Below, piece after piece: positions 36,261 through 44,161 of a stretch of 64,000 nucleotides of DNA. Every line of letters starts with the position of its first letter. The first letter of the stretch is position 1. The position numbers were made by a program, and so were the translations under genes. The notes beneath the pieces are model-generated. The model worked only from the letters and a program-made list of their open reading frames with translations, did not search any database and had not been told where the DNA came from. The stretch comes from Pseudonocardia nigra (GTDB taxonomy: Bacteria; Actinomycetota; Actinomycetes; Mycobacteriales; Pseudonocardiaceae), in assembly GCF_019396355.1 (NCBI RefSeq), contig NZ_JAHKRK010000008.1:1-64000 (forward strand). Direction: 5' to 3'.

Positions 36261-37445
36261 TCACATCCCGTCAACGGCCGTTGCGGCAGCCTCCGACACG
36301 CGGGATGCGACGGCGGTGGCGACACGCGGATCGAACGGGCTCGGCACGATCCGGTCGGGCGCGAGGTCGTCCCGCGCAACCGCGAAGATCGCCTCCGCCG
36401 CGGCGAGCTTCATCTTCTCGGTGATGCGGCACGCGCCGACGTCGAGCGCGCCGCGGAAGACGCCGGGGAAGGCGAGCACGTTGTTGATCTGGTTCGGGAA
36501 GTCGCTGCGCCCGGTGGCGACGATCGCGGCGTGCCGGGCCGCGACCTCGGGGTGCACCTCGGGGTCCGGGTTGGAGAGCGCGAACACGATCCCCTCCGGC
36601 GCCATGAGCTCGAGCAGCTCCTCGGCCAGCCGCGCGCCGGACAGCCCGACGAACACGTCGGCGCCCGCCATCGCCTCGGCCGGCCCGCCGCTGATCCCGC
36701 GCGGGTTGGTGACGCCGGCGACCAGCGCCTTCTCCCCCGTGACCCCGGCCCTGCCGGGCACGAGCACGCCCCGGGAGTCCAGGACCGTGACGTCCGAGGC
36801 CCCGGCCGCGAGCAGGATCCGGGCGCACGCCACCCCGGCCGCCCCGGCCCCGGACACGACGATCCGCAGGTCGGCCAGCTCCCGGCCCTGCACGGCGCAC
36901 GCCCCACGGAGGGCGGCGAGCAGCACGATGGCCGTGCCGTGCTGGTCGTCGTGCATGACCGGGCAGTCCAGCGCCTCGACGAGCCTGCGCTCCAGCTCGA
37001 AGCAGCGCGGCGCCGCCACGTCCTACAGGTTGACCGCCCCGAAGCTCGGGCGCAGCCGGACCAGCGTCTCGACGATCTCGTCGACGTCGGTGGTGTCGAG
37101 CACGATCGGGATCGAGTCGAGCCCGCCGAACACCTTGAACAGCGCCGACTTGCCCTCCATCACCGGCAGCGCCGCCCGGGGGCCGATGTCGCCGAGCCCG
37201 AGCACGGCGGTGCCGTCGCTCACGACGGCGACCAGCCGGTTCGTCCAGGTGTAGCGGGCGGCGAGGGCCGGGTCGGCCGCGATCGCCCGGCTGACCTCGG
37301 CGACGCCGGGGGTGTAGGCCACCGCCAGGTCGCGCGCGTCGGCGAGCGGGGCCGTGAGTCCCGTGGCGAGCTTGCCGCCGCCGTGCGCGGCGAAGATCTC
37401 TTCCCGGGTCGGGGCCGGGCGGGTGCGTTCGGGGACCATCGTCAT
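36261..37445 (-). pseudogene. Malic enzyme with internal amber codon
   Basis: NAD(P)-dependent malic enzyme, which decarboxylates malate to pyruvate. The N-terminal domain has AVAYTPGVAEVSRAI and VVSDGTAVLGLGDIGP, with VMEGKSALFKVFGGLDSIPI. The C-terminal part has HDDQHGTAIVLLAAL, the Rossmann motif IVVSGAGAAGVACARIL and ALSNPDPEVHPEVA. Between them, at 37023-37025, the frame carries TAG where relatives read Glu: VNL-stop-DVAAPRCFELE. The rest stays in the same frame, so this is a single GAG-to-TAG substitution, not an indel. A restart GTG at 37019 would miss the N-terminal domain. ATG at 37445. Confidence 0.9.
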
Positions 37446-37594
37446 CTTCTGTCGCGTTCCTCACGTCTCGACGCGCACGGGCGGCGCGCAGGGTGCTCAG
37501 GTGGGGCGTCCCCCCTTCGAGGGGCGCTCGCTCGCCGTGCACCGGAGGTCGCGGGTGTCAACCGATTCGCGGTGCCGGACGGCCTCTCGCGGAG

Positions 37595-37618
37595 CGGGCC
37601 GCCGGATGAGGCGGCCCG
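37595..37618 (-). terminator. Hairpin downstream of sodX
   Basis: CGGGCCGCC (37595-37603), loop GGATGA, GGCGGCCCG (37610-37618). A 9-bp GC stem in the 282-nt gap between the peptidase gene and malic enzyme. Also in this gap are the palindrome CTTGATCAAG at 37678-37687 and a small GTGCC/GGCAC hairpin at 37697-37710; no gene is seen. Confidence 0.45.
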
Positions 37619-37727
37619 TGCCGACGAGGTTCGGCTGTCGGGTACGTGGGCATCCTAGCCAGTGGGACGGCAGCGTCCTTGATCAAGACCCGGAACGTGC
37701 CGTAAGGCACAGCGGAACAGCCGCCCG

Positions 37728-38030
37728 TCAGCGTGCACGCAGCCGGCCCGGTCGCGGCCAGAGCCGCCACCGCACGACCGCGAGGACCTCGGCCGGGCCG
37801 AGCTCGCGGGAGTCGGTCGACCCGAACGAGTTGTCCCCGTGCACGTACCAGCCGGGCCCGTCGGGACGCACGGCCCGCTTCACCGACAGCTGGCCGGGCC
37901 GGGCGGGCCAGCGGACGAGCACGACGTCGCCCGCAGCGACCGCGGCGCCGAACCGGACCAGCACGACGTCGCCGTCCCGCAGCGTCGGGGACATCGACGG
38001 CCCCCGTACGCCCACCCTGCGCCAGCGCAC
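37728..38030 (-). CDS. sodX: S26-family peptidase for nickel superoxide dismutase maturation
   Basis: 100-residue minimal signal-peptidase-like protein without a membrane anchor. The catalytic Ser12 is in RGPSMSPTLRDGD and Lys51 in GQLSVKRAV. The late motif WYVHGDNSFGSTDSRELG is the conserved S26 box. In Streptomyces a peptidase of this type, encoded next to sodN, removes the leader of the nickel SOD; the divergent gene here is sodN, which settles the assignment. The GTG at 38030 has GAGGGGG upstream. Confidence 0.9.
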   Translation of the reverse strand: MRWRRVGVRGPSMSPTLRDGDVVLVRFGAAVAAGDVVLVRWPARPGQLSVKRAVRPDGPGWYVHGDNSFGSTDSRELGPAEVLAVVRWRLWPRPGRLRAR

Positions 38031-38114
38031 CCCAACCCCCTCGCCACCCTGCTGCGCCCCGGCCCCGAGAGTAGTGTCGGGCCCGCCAGAACGATCACCA
38101 TCCAGGGAGGAATC

Positions 38115-38531
38115 ATGCGGCTGCTGTCCCGCATTCTCCGCCCGCGGCTGGAGGCCACCGCGCACTGCGACCTCCCCTGCGGCGTGTACGACCCGGCCCA
38201 GGCCCGGATCGAGGCCGAGTCGGTCAAGGCGATCCAGGAGAAGTACCAGGGCAACGAGGACCCGGAGTTCCGCACGCGGGCCATCCAGATCAAGGAGCAG
38301 CGCGCGGACCTGGTCAAGCACCACCTGTGGGTGCTGTGGACCGACTACTTCAAGCCCCCGCACTTCGAGAAGTACCCGGAGCTGCACGAGCTGTTCAACA
38401 AGGCCACCAAGAAGGCGGGCGGCGGCGCAGGCGGCGCCAAGTCCTCGATGGACCCCGCCACCGGCCAGGAGCTGCTCGACCTCATCGCCCAGATCGACAA
38501 GATCTTCTGGGAGACCAAGCAGGCCTCCTGA
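38115..38531 (+). CDS. sodN: Nickel superoxide dismutase precursor
   Basis: 138 residues. After a 16-residue leader (MRLLSRILRPRLEATA) comes the nickel-hook HCDLPCGVYDPAQARIEAES, in which the new N-terminal His17 (after cleavage), Cys18 and Cys22 bind Ni. The helical body (VKHHLWVLWTDYFKPPHFEK) matches the family hexamer subunit. It dismutates superoxide in the cytoplasm. ATG at 38115 with GGGAGGAA upstream. Divergent from the maturation peptidase. In Streptomyces expression is nickel-dependent via Nur; I could not identify a Nur site. Confidence 0.97.
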   Translation: MRLLSRILRPRLEATAHCDLPCGVYDPAQARIEAESVKAIQEKYQGNEDPEFRTRAIQIKEQRADLVKHHLWVLWTDYFKPPHFEKYPELHELFNKATKKAGGGAGGAKSSMDPATGQELLDLIAQIDKIFWETKQAS

Positions 38532-38624
38532 CCGATACCTGGGGAAGCGGCGCTGACCAGCGGAGACCTCATCCGTCGGTCAGCGTCGCTTCTCGTTGTC
38601 GGGTGGTCTTCCACGGCCCACACA

Positions 38625-39005
38625 CGGCCCGATGCAGCGTTCCGGACAGCTGTCTGCTGCTGGGCTCGGTCCACCTGCATCCGCGGCCGCCGCGCCGCGA
38701 CGTGCTCGCGAGCAGGGTGGGCGATCTGCCGGACCGCGGCCAGGGTTCTGCCCATCACCTCGGCGATCTCGTGGTACGGCGTCTCGAACACCTCGCGCAG
38801 CGCGAACTGCCCGCTCGGCCGGACCGAGGGCCTCCAGCACGGTGGGCATGGCGATCGAGACGTTCTCGGCGAGCTCGGCGTCCTCGGCCACATCGGGACC
38901 GGTGAGCAGCGGCTCGGGCAGCCCTTCCCCGACGTACTCCTCGACGGCGGCGGGGCGCCGAATCGGAGCCGGTTCAGCGCCTGCGGGGTGACCATCCGGA
39001 CCAGA
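38625..39005 (-). pseudogene. Relic of an ECF41/SigJ-like sigma factor
   Basis: Fragments in two alternating frames reconstruct the middle of an ECF41-type sigma factor. These are TPQALNRLR, then EEYVGEGLPEPLLTGPDVAE and NVSIAMPTVLEALGPAERAV, then back to FALREVFETPYHEIAEVMGR, AAVRQIAHPAREHVAARRPR and MQVDRAQQQ. At least two frame changes are needed. The N-terminal sigma region 2 and the C-terminal SnoaL-like domain are missing. No complete frame survives, so this is an old pseudogene. It follows sodN convergently. The 262 nt to its right, up to the dehydrogenase gene, show no gene. Confidence 0.75.
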
Positions 39006-39267
39006 TGGGCGAGTCGGCATGGAGACACCGGCCACGAATCGGATGTGACACGGCGACGCGCCCACGACCGGACCGACGTGACGGGCGTAGGCGCTCCACC
39101 ACCTTGCGGCGGCGACACCTCGACCCCGGGCTGGATAGCGTCGGCGCGTCATCGGAGCGGGAAAGGACGCCAGTGCGAACGACGAGCACGCCTTTGGCGG
39201 GATCACGCGACATCACACGGACGGCCGCAGCGCCGTGCACCCGCCGACGAGGGGCGGTGGACGCGGC

Positions 39268-40224
39268 GTGAGCGCGTTCCGCCTCGCCCTGCTCGACGAC
39301 TACCAGGACGTCGCCCTGGACCTGCTGGAGCTGCCCGACGGCGTCGCGGCGGTGGCGTTCGCCGACCACGTCGCGGACCCGGCGCGGCTGGTCGCGCGGC
39401 TCGCCGGCTTCGACGCCGTGGTGTGCATGCGGGAGCGGACGCCGATCACCGCGGAGGTCCTCGCCGGGCTGCCCGGCCTCCGGCTGCTGATCACCACCGG
39501 GATGCGGAACGACGCGATCGACGTCGCGGCGGCGCAGGCCCGGGGCATCCCCGTCTGCGGCACCGGGGCCGGCACCGGGCGCGCCTCGACCACTGAGCAC
39601 ACCTGGGCGCTGCTGCTCGCGCTCGCCCGCCGGATCCCGGCGCAGGACGCAGCGGTCCGGGCGGGCGGCTGGCAGCTCGGGCTCGGCACCGTGCTGGCCG
39701 GCCGGACCCTGGGGCTGGTCGGGCTGGGCAACCTCGGCGCCGCGATGGTGCCCGTCGCCCGCGCGCTGGGCATGCGGGTGACGGCGTGGAGCCGCAACCT
39801 CACCGACGCCCGCGCGGCGGAGGTCGGCGTCGAGCGGTTGGAGCACGACGCGTTCTTCGCCGACGCCGACGTCGTCAGCGTGCACCTGAAGCTGTCCGCC
39901 CGGTCCGTCGACACGATCGCCGCGCCCGAGTTCGCGCTGATGAAGCCGACCGCGCTGCTGGTCAACACCTCGCGCGGGCCGATCGTGAACGAGGCCGCGC
40001 TGCTGGACGCACTGCGGCAGCACCGGATCGGCGGGGCCGCGCTGGACGTCTACGACGTCGAGCCGCTGCCGCTCGACCACCCGCTGCGGCGCGCCCCGAA
40101 CACCGTGCTCTCCCCGCACACCGGTTACGTCAGCGTCGAGTCGTACCGGGAGTACTTCACCGACGTGGCCGAGGACGTCCGCGCCTTCCTCGCCGGTTCC
40201 CCGGTCCGCGTGCTGGAGCCCTGA
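39268..40224 (+). CDS. D-2-hydroxyacid dehydrogenase family protein
   Basis: 318 residues, GTG at 39268. NAD-binding motif LGLVGLGNLGAAMVPVARAL. The catalytic Arg is in VNTSRGPIVNEAAL, the Glu in DVYDVEPLPLDH and the His in VLSPHTGYVS. It interconverts 2-hydroxy and 2-oxo acids. The N-terminus (LALLDDYQDVALDLLEL) matches the actinobacterial subgroup near phosphoglycerate dehydrogenase-like enzymes, but no ACT domain is present. Substrate unknown. Possible start alternatives up to 39235 lack conservation. Confidence 0.9.
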   Translation: MSAFRLALLDDYQDVALDLLELPDGVAAVAFADHVADPARLVARLAGFDAVVCMRERTPITAEVLAGLPGLRLLITTGMRNDAIDVAAAQARGIPVCGTGAGTGRASTTEHTWALLLALARRIPAQDAAVRAGGWQLGLGTVLAGRTLGLVGLGNLGAAMVPVARALGMRVTAWSRNLTDARAAEVGVERLEHDAFFADADVVSVHLKLSARSVDTIAAPEFALMKPTALLVNTSRGPIVNEAALLDALRQHRIGGAALDVYDVEPLPLDHPLRRAPNTVLSPHTGYVSVESYREYFTDVAEDVRAFLAGSPVRVLEP

Positions 40225-40382
40225 CACCGGTTGACGGGCGCACGGACCCGGGATGAACACTTCACATACTCACACTCCTTGCATAGATATTCTCACTCGA
40301 TAGTGGGACGATGGCCACGTTGCGCGTGCGGTGCGTCACTCCCTGCCGCACTGCGCCCCACGTCCCCTCCGAAAGGATGACT

Positions 40383-41543
40383 GTGAGGAAGTCCGTGCTC
40401 GCGGCGCTCGGCGCCGCACTCGCCGCCGCGGCGCTCGCCGTGACCACCCCGGCCGCGGCCGCCGCACCGCCCGTGGACATGGACCGGATGCCGCTGCACA
40501 TCCACGGTGGCGCCTGGCCGACCAGCCACGTGCAGGGCGTCGCGGTCGATGCGAAGAACGGCTACATGTACTGGTCGTTCACCCAGATCCTGGTGAAGAC
40601 CGACCTCGCCGGAAACGTCGTCGGCACCGTCGAGGGCCTGACCGGGCACCTGGGCGACCTCGATCTCAACCCCCGCGACGGGCGGGTCTACGGGTCGCTG
40701 GAGTACAAGGCGCAGGAGGCCTTCTACATCGCGATCTTCGACGTCGACCGGATCGACCGGGCGGGAATGCGCGCCGAGACCGACGGCATCATGACGACCG
40801 TCCACCTCGAGGAGGTCGTCGAGGACTTCACCGCGGACATGGACGGCAACGGCGTCTTCGACGGCGACACCGCGAACACCCCCGACCACCGCTACGGCAG
40901 CAGCGGTATCGACGGGGTCGCGTTCGGCCCGACCTTCGGCAAGAAGAACGGCAAGGCGAACCTCATGGTCGCCTACGGCGTCTACTCGAACACTGAGCGG
41001 ACCGACAACGACCACCAGGTCGTCCTCGAGTACGACGTGTCGCAGTGGCACAAGTACGAGCGGCCGCTGCGCCAGTCGGCGCCGCACCGCAGCGGGCCTG
41101 CCGAGTACGACGGGAAGTACTTCCTCCGCACCGGGAACACCACCTACGGGGTGCAGAACCTCGAGTACGACGCCCACCAGGGGCACTGGCTGATGGCCGT
41201 CTACGAGGGCAAGAAGCCGGAGTTCCCGAACTACTCGTTCTTCGTCGTGGACGGGGCCGCTGCGCCCGCCGAGGGGGAGATCGTCGGTCAGCCGGCGCCG
41301 GAGCGGGGCACGCTGCTGAGCCTGCTGCCCGCCGGCCTGCACGATCCGGCCTCGGGCACCTACGGGTGGGAGTTCCACGGCAACTACGGCATCGTCTCGC
41401 TCGACAACGGCTACTTCTACGTGGCCGAGGGCAAGCGCGTGGAGCAGGACGGCGTCGCCAAACAGGACGCCGACGTCTACCTCTACCGCTGGACCGGCCA
41501 GGCCCCCACACCGTTCGAGCGGGTCACCACGCCGGTCGGCTGA
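40383..41543 (+). CDS. Secreted protein of unknown function with EF-hand-like loop
   Basis: 386 residues from the GTG at 40383, which has GAAAGGA at ideal spacing; an in-frame ATG at 40377 is the alternative. Signal peptide RKSVLAALGAALAAAALAVT with a cut near TTPAAAAAP. The mature protein looks like a beta-propeller (repeats such as VQGVAVDAKNGYMYWSFTQI and GDLDLNPRDGRVYGSLEY). A calcium-loop-like DMDGNGVFDGD and a late GNYGIVSLDNGYFYVAEGK are also present. No catalytic motif is recognised. Upstream, at 40261-40312, is an unusually AT-rich stretch with TTGCAT and the palindrome CACTCGATAGTG, probably the promoter. Confidence 0.75.
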   Translation: MRKSVLAALGAALAAAALAVTTPAAAAAPPVDMDRMPLHIHGGAWPTSHVQGVAVDAKNGYMYWSFTQILVKTDLAGNVVGTVEGLTGHLGDLDLNPRDGRVYGSLEYKAQEAFYIAIFDVDRIDRAGMRAETDGIMTTVHLEEVVEDFTADMDGNGVFDGDTANTPDHRYGSSGIDGVAFGPTFGKKNGKANLMVAYGVYSNTERTDNDHQVVLEYDVSQWHKYERPLRQSAPHRSGPAEYDGKYFLRTGNTTYGVQNLEYDAHQGHWLMAVYEGKKPEFPNYSFFVVDGAAAPAEGEIVGQPAPERGTLLSLLPAGLHDPASGTYGWEFHGNYGIVSLDNGYFYVAEGKRVEQDGVAKQDADVYLYRWTGQAPTPFERVTTPVG

Positions 41544-41561
41544 CCACGCACCCGGCGCTGA

Positions 41562-41614
41562 TGCAGCAAAGCCACTTTCACGCAACGCCGTGGCGGGAAA
41601 GTGGCTTTGCTGCA
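41562..41614. repeat. 18-bp-arm palindrome, intergenic family with GGCTTTGCTGC core
   Basis: Perfect inverted repeat: TGCAGCAAAGCCACTTTC (41562-41579), 17-nt loop with an inner CGCC/GGCG stem, and the complementary arm at 41597-41614, followed by ACTCGG. A second, diverged member is at 47.7 kb. It lies between the secreted-protein gene and the phosphatase, and could serve as a terminator, but the shared sequence marks it as a dispersed element. Confidence 0.7.
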
Positions 41615-41645
41615 ACTCGGCAGCCCGGGCGTTAGCCTCGCGATC

Positions 41646-42245
41646 ATGACGGTCGGGCGCGTGTTCCTCCTGCGGCACGGCGAGACCGAGTGGTCGGCCT
41701 CGGGGAAGCACACCGGCCGCAGCGACATCCCGCTCACCGAACGCGGGCGCAGACTCGCCGTGGCCGCGGGCGAGCTCGGGCGGACGCTGCGCGGCGACGA
41801 CCCGCCTGCGCTGGTGCTCACCAGCCCGCGCGGCCGCGCCCGTGACACCGCCGAGCTCGCCGGGCTGCGGATCGACCGCGTCGACGAACGGCTCGCCGAG
41901 TGGGACTACGGCGAGGCGGAGGGCCGCACCACTCCCGAGATCCGGGAGACCGTGCCGGGGTGGACGGTCTGGACCCACACCTGTCCCGGCGGCGAGACGC
42001 CCGACGAGGTGGCCCGCCGCGCCGACGACCTGCTCGCCGACGTGCGCACGGCGCTCGGCGGCGGCGACGTCGTACTCGTCGGGCACGGCCACTTCAGCCG
42101 CGTGCTGATCGCACGCTGGATCGGGCTGCCCGCCACGGAGGGCGTCCGGTTCGCGATGGAGGCGGCCTCCTGGGCCGTGCTGGGCGACGAGCGCGGCGTT
42201 CCGCGGCTCGACCACGTGAACGTCCGCCCCATGGAGCTTGGGTAG
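41646..42245 (+). CDS. Histidine phosphatase family protein
   Basis: 199 residues, ATG at 41646. RHG motif VFLLRHGETEWSASGKHTGR with phospho-acceptor His, second Arg in LTSPRGRARDTAEL, Glu in LAEWDYGEAEGRT, and second His in VVLVGHGHFSRVLI. Acid-phosphatase or phosphoglycerate-mutase-like activity; the substrate is unknown. The GNAT gene follows 10 nt later, likely one transcript. Confidence 0.93.
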   Translation: MTVGRVFLLRHGETEWSASGKHTGRSDIPLTERGRRLAVAAGELGRTLRGDDPPALVLTSPRGRARDTAELAGLRIDRVDERLAEWDYGEAEGRTTPEIRETVPGWTVWTHTCPGGETPDEVARRADDLLADVRTALGGGDVVLVGHGHFSRVLIARWIGLPATEGVRFAMEAASWAVLGDERGVPRLDHVNVRPMELG

Positions 42246-42255
42246 CGTCCCGCCC

Positions 42256-42726
42256 GTGATCCGTCCGATCGAGCCGGGCGACGTGCCCGCCGTCGTCACG
42301 CTCGTGCACGAGCTCGCCGCCTACGAGCGCGAGCCCGACTCCTGCCACCTGGCCGAGCACCAGCTCGCCGGCGCCCTCTTCGGGGCGGGGCCCGCGCTGT
42401 TCGGGCACGTGGCCGAGGTCGACGGCGAGGTCGTGGGCTGCGCGTTGTGGTTCCTCAACTTCTCGACGTGGCGTGGGGTGCACGGGGTGTACCTGGAGGA
42501 CCTCTACGTCCGGCCGGCGCATCGCGGCCGCGGGCTCGGGCGGGCCCTGCTGGCCACGTTGGCGGCCGTCTGCGCCGAGCGGGGCTACGGCCGCCTGGAG
42601 TGGTCGGTGCTGGACTGGAACGAGCCCTCGATCGCGTTCTACCGCGCGCTCGGCGCCGTGGGGATGGACGAGTGGACGACGTTCCGCCTCGACGGGGACG
42701 CGCTCGCCGCGCTGGCCCACGGGTGA
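42256..42726 (+). CDS. GNAT-family N-acetyltransferase
   Basis: 156 residues, GTG at 42256. Single GNAT domain: IRPIEPGDVPAVVTLVHELA at the start, LEDLYVRPAHRGRGLGRALL holding the acetyl-CoA pyrophosphate loop (RGRGLG), and WNEPSIAFYRALGAVGMDEW at motif B. Resembles diamine acetyltransferase-like proteins of this size, but the substrate cannot be fixed. Cotranscribed with the phosphatase gene. Confidence 0.92.
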   Translation: MIRPIEPGDVPAVVTLVHELAAYEREPDSCHLAEHQLAGALFGAGPALFGHVAEVDGEVVGCALWFLNFSTWRGVHGVYLEDLYVRPAHRGRGLGRALLATLAAVCAERGYGRLEWSVLDWNEPSIAFYRALGAVGMDEWTTFRLDGDALAALAHG

Positions 42727-42729
42727 GCG

Positions 42730-43155
42730 TCAGCGCGGGGGGTCTCCGGCGTCCAGCCCCATCGACCACTGCCGCGACCGCTCGCTGATCAGCAGGAGGA
42801 ACGTGCTGATCACGAGCGCGCCCGCGAGGATCCCGAGCAGCAGCTGGCGGGACGGGCCGAGCAGCGAGTAGACGACCGGCAGCAGGAGCAGCTGCGCCAC
42901 GATCGCCGGCGTGCGCGCCCACCGGTGGCCGGTGACCAGCCCGATCCCGACGGCGAGCAGCGCGGCGCCGATCACGAGGAAGTAGGCGGCCTCGCCGAGG
43001 GTGTTGCCGATGCCCAGATCGGCCGACGGCGAGCGCAGCGCCAGCACCACCGCGAACCCGATCCCGAGCAGCGCCTGCGCGCCGACCAGCGCACCGGCCA
43101 CCTTGATCTGCGGCGGCGGACCGGCGGCCCCGTCCGCCCGTTCCTCAGAGGTCAC
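42730..43155 (-). CDS. Integral membrane protein
   Basis: 141 residues from the GTG at 43155. A short acidic/Pro-rich cytoplasmic N-terminus is followed by four hydrophobic spans: IKVAGALVGAQALLGIGFAV, AAYFLVIGAALLAVGIGLVT, IVAQLLLLPVVYSLLG and LLLGILAGALVISTFLLLIS. It resembles widespread actinobacterial four-span proteins of unknown role. Convergent with the GNAT gene, 3 nt apart. Confidence 0.75.
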   Translation of the reverse strand: MTSEERADGAAGPPPQIKVAGALVGAQALLGIGFAVVLALRSPSADLGIGNTLGEAAYFLVIGAALLAVGIGLVTGHRWARTPAIVAQLLLLPVVYSLLGPSRQLLLGILAGALVISTFLLLISERSRQWSMGLDAGDPPR

Positions 43156-43606
43156 GGGGCGAGGATATGCCCGCAGCGAGCGGCGGCGACGTGGAATGCC
43201 CCGCCACTGCACGCCGTTGTTTCCTGGTGCGGCCGGCGCACGGCCACTGCGGAGATCGGTCACCGTCACGGTTCCGAGGCGTGTTCGGCGCGCTACGGGT
43301 CGTCGTGTCAGAGGCGCAGTTCGTCGCAGCGGAACGCGTTCCTTCACTCCGCTGAGTGACCAAATGTGTCCATTCACCGATGCTTGTGGACCGTCCAGCC
43401 GATAAGGGCTCGCACCAGGACAAACGGTGGCCCAAGGTGGTCATGGACAAGCGAGCGATCGCGGGGGAACTCCCTCGCATGGTCTGCCGGAAGCCGGGGT
43501 AACCGGAGCTGGTGGGCGGGCCGAGATCCATCGCTCATCGTCACGGCGACGCGACAACGAGAACACGAGCAGTAACCCATCGTGTCGGGCGTCGTTGCGA
43601 TGAGTG

Positions 43607-43622
43607 GGTGAGAGCACTCACC
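43607..43622. promoter_or_regulatory. CRP-like site 1 upstream of whiB1
   Basis: GGTGAGAGCACTCACC fits the GTGA-N6-TCAC core of mycobacterial/actinobacterial CRP sites. Its centre would fall near -61.5 if transcription starts near 43676, the classic activating position. Assignment rests on motif and on the known CRP control of whiB1 in M. tuberculosis. Confidence 0.6.
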
Positions 43623-43657
43623 TGGGTGGACCTTGACCCTTGAAGATCGAGCGCGCT

Positions 43658-43673
43658 CGTGAAAGTATTCACA
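43658..43673. promoter_or_regulatory. CRP-like site 2 upstream of whiB1
   Basis: CGTGAAAGTATTCACA is a second GTGA-N6-TCAC palindrome, 51 bp from the first, overlapping the putative -10 region. A repressive role is plausible from this position. Two CRP sites with opposing effects are described for M. tuberculosis whiB1. Confidence 0.6.
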
Positions 43674-43741
43674 AGCGCGGAAACACCGTGACAGACGATC
43701 GGCGCGACCCCGATCGCGCGAGTACAAGGAGCCGAGAGACC

Positions 43742-43993
43742 ATGGATTGGCGTCACCGCGCTATCTGCCGCGACGAGGACCCCGAGCTGTTCTTCCCCGT
43801 GGGGACGAGCGGTCCTGCGCTGCTGCAGATCGCCGAGGCCAAGACCGTCTGCCGGCGCTGCCCCGTGGTCACCGAGTGCCTCACCTGGGCACTCGAGAGC
43901 GGCCAGGATGCAGGCGTCTGGGGCGGCATGAGCGAGGACGAGCGGCGGGCCCTCAAGCGCCGCAACGCGCGCACGCGCGCACGTACGGCCTGA
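43742..43993 (+). CDS. whiB1: WhiB1/WblE-type iron-sulfur regulator
   Basis: 83 residues, MDWRHRAICRDEDPELFFPV at the start. The four [4Fe-4S] cysteines are Cys9, Cys37, Cys40 and Cys46 (VCRRCPVVTEC). The GVWGGMSEDERRALKRRN turn and basic tail follow, almost identical to WhiB1 of M. tuberculosis. WhiB1 binds sigma region 4 and responds to nitric oxide; it is essential in mycobacteria. ATG at 43742 with AAGGAG upstream. Flanked by the CRP-like sites and followed by a strong terminator. Confidence 0.97.
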   Translation: MDWRHRAICRDEDPELFFPVGTSGPALLQIAEAKTVCRRCPVVTECLTWALESGQDAGVWGGMSEDERRALKRRNARTRARTA

Positions 43994-44026
43994 TCTCCCC
44001 GCAGCATCTTCTCGCATCCCCCACCA

Positions 44027-44064
44027 CGGGCCCGGAAGCCGGACTGCACCCGGCTCCGGGCCCG
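44027..44064 (+). terminator. Terminator hairpin after whiB1
   Basis: CGGGCCCGGAAGCCGG (44027-44042) pairs with CCGGCTCCGGGCCCG (44050-44064) with one bulged A and a 7-nt loop. It lies 34 nt after the whiB1 stop, between the convergent genes whiB1 and pdtaS, so it may work in both directions. Confidence 0.7.
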
Positions 44065-44161
44065 CGGTCGTTCCACCGGGCGCGCGAGGGGGCAGCTCCG
44101 GGGGAGGATCAACGGACCACGCGGCGACCACGCAATCGGACCGTCGACCACGAACAACAGG

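Larger units (their letters stand above)
43156..43741. other. 586-nt gene-free region upstream of whiB1
   Basis: No convincing coding sequence in either direction; the few open frames lack start signals and family patterns. Base composition is visibly less GC-rich than the surrounding genes. The right half holds the two CRP-like palindromes. A possible promoter is TTGAAG (43640) with AGTATT (43664), 18 nt apart, which would place transcription start near 43676. The left half has nothing I can interpret. Confidence 0.6.

Noticed and set aside
37017-37030. Programmed recoding (amber read-through or pyrrolysine)
   Set aside because: TAG ends other genes normally, no read-through context is visible, and the position is not catalytic.
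43366-43727. Small open frames upstream of whiB1
   Set aside because: They lack ribosome-binding sites, code for low-complexity Arg/Ser-rich peptides and overlap the CRP-like region.
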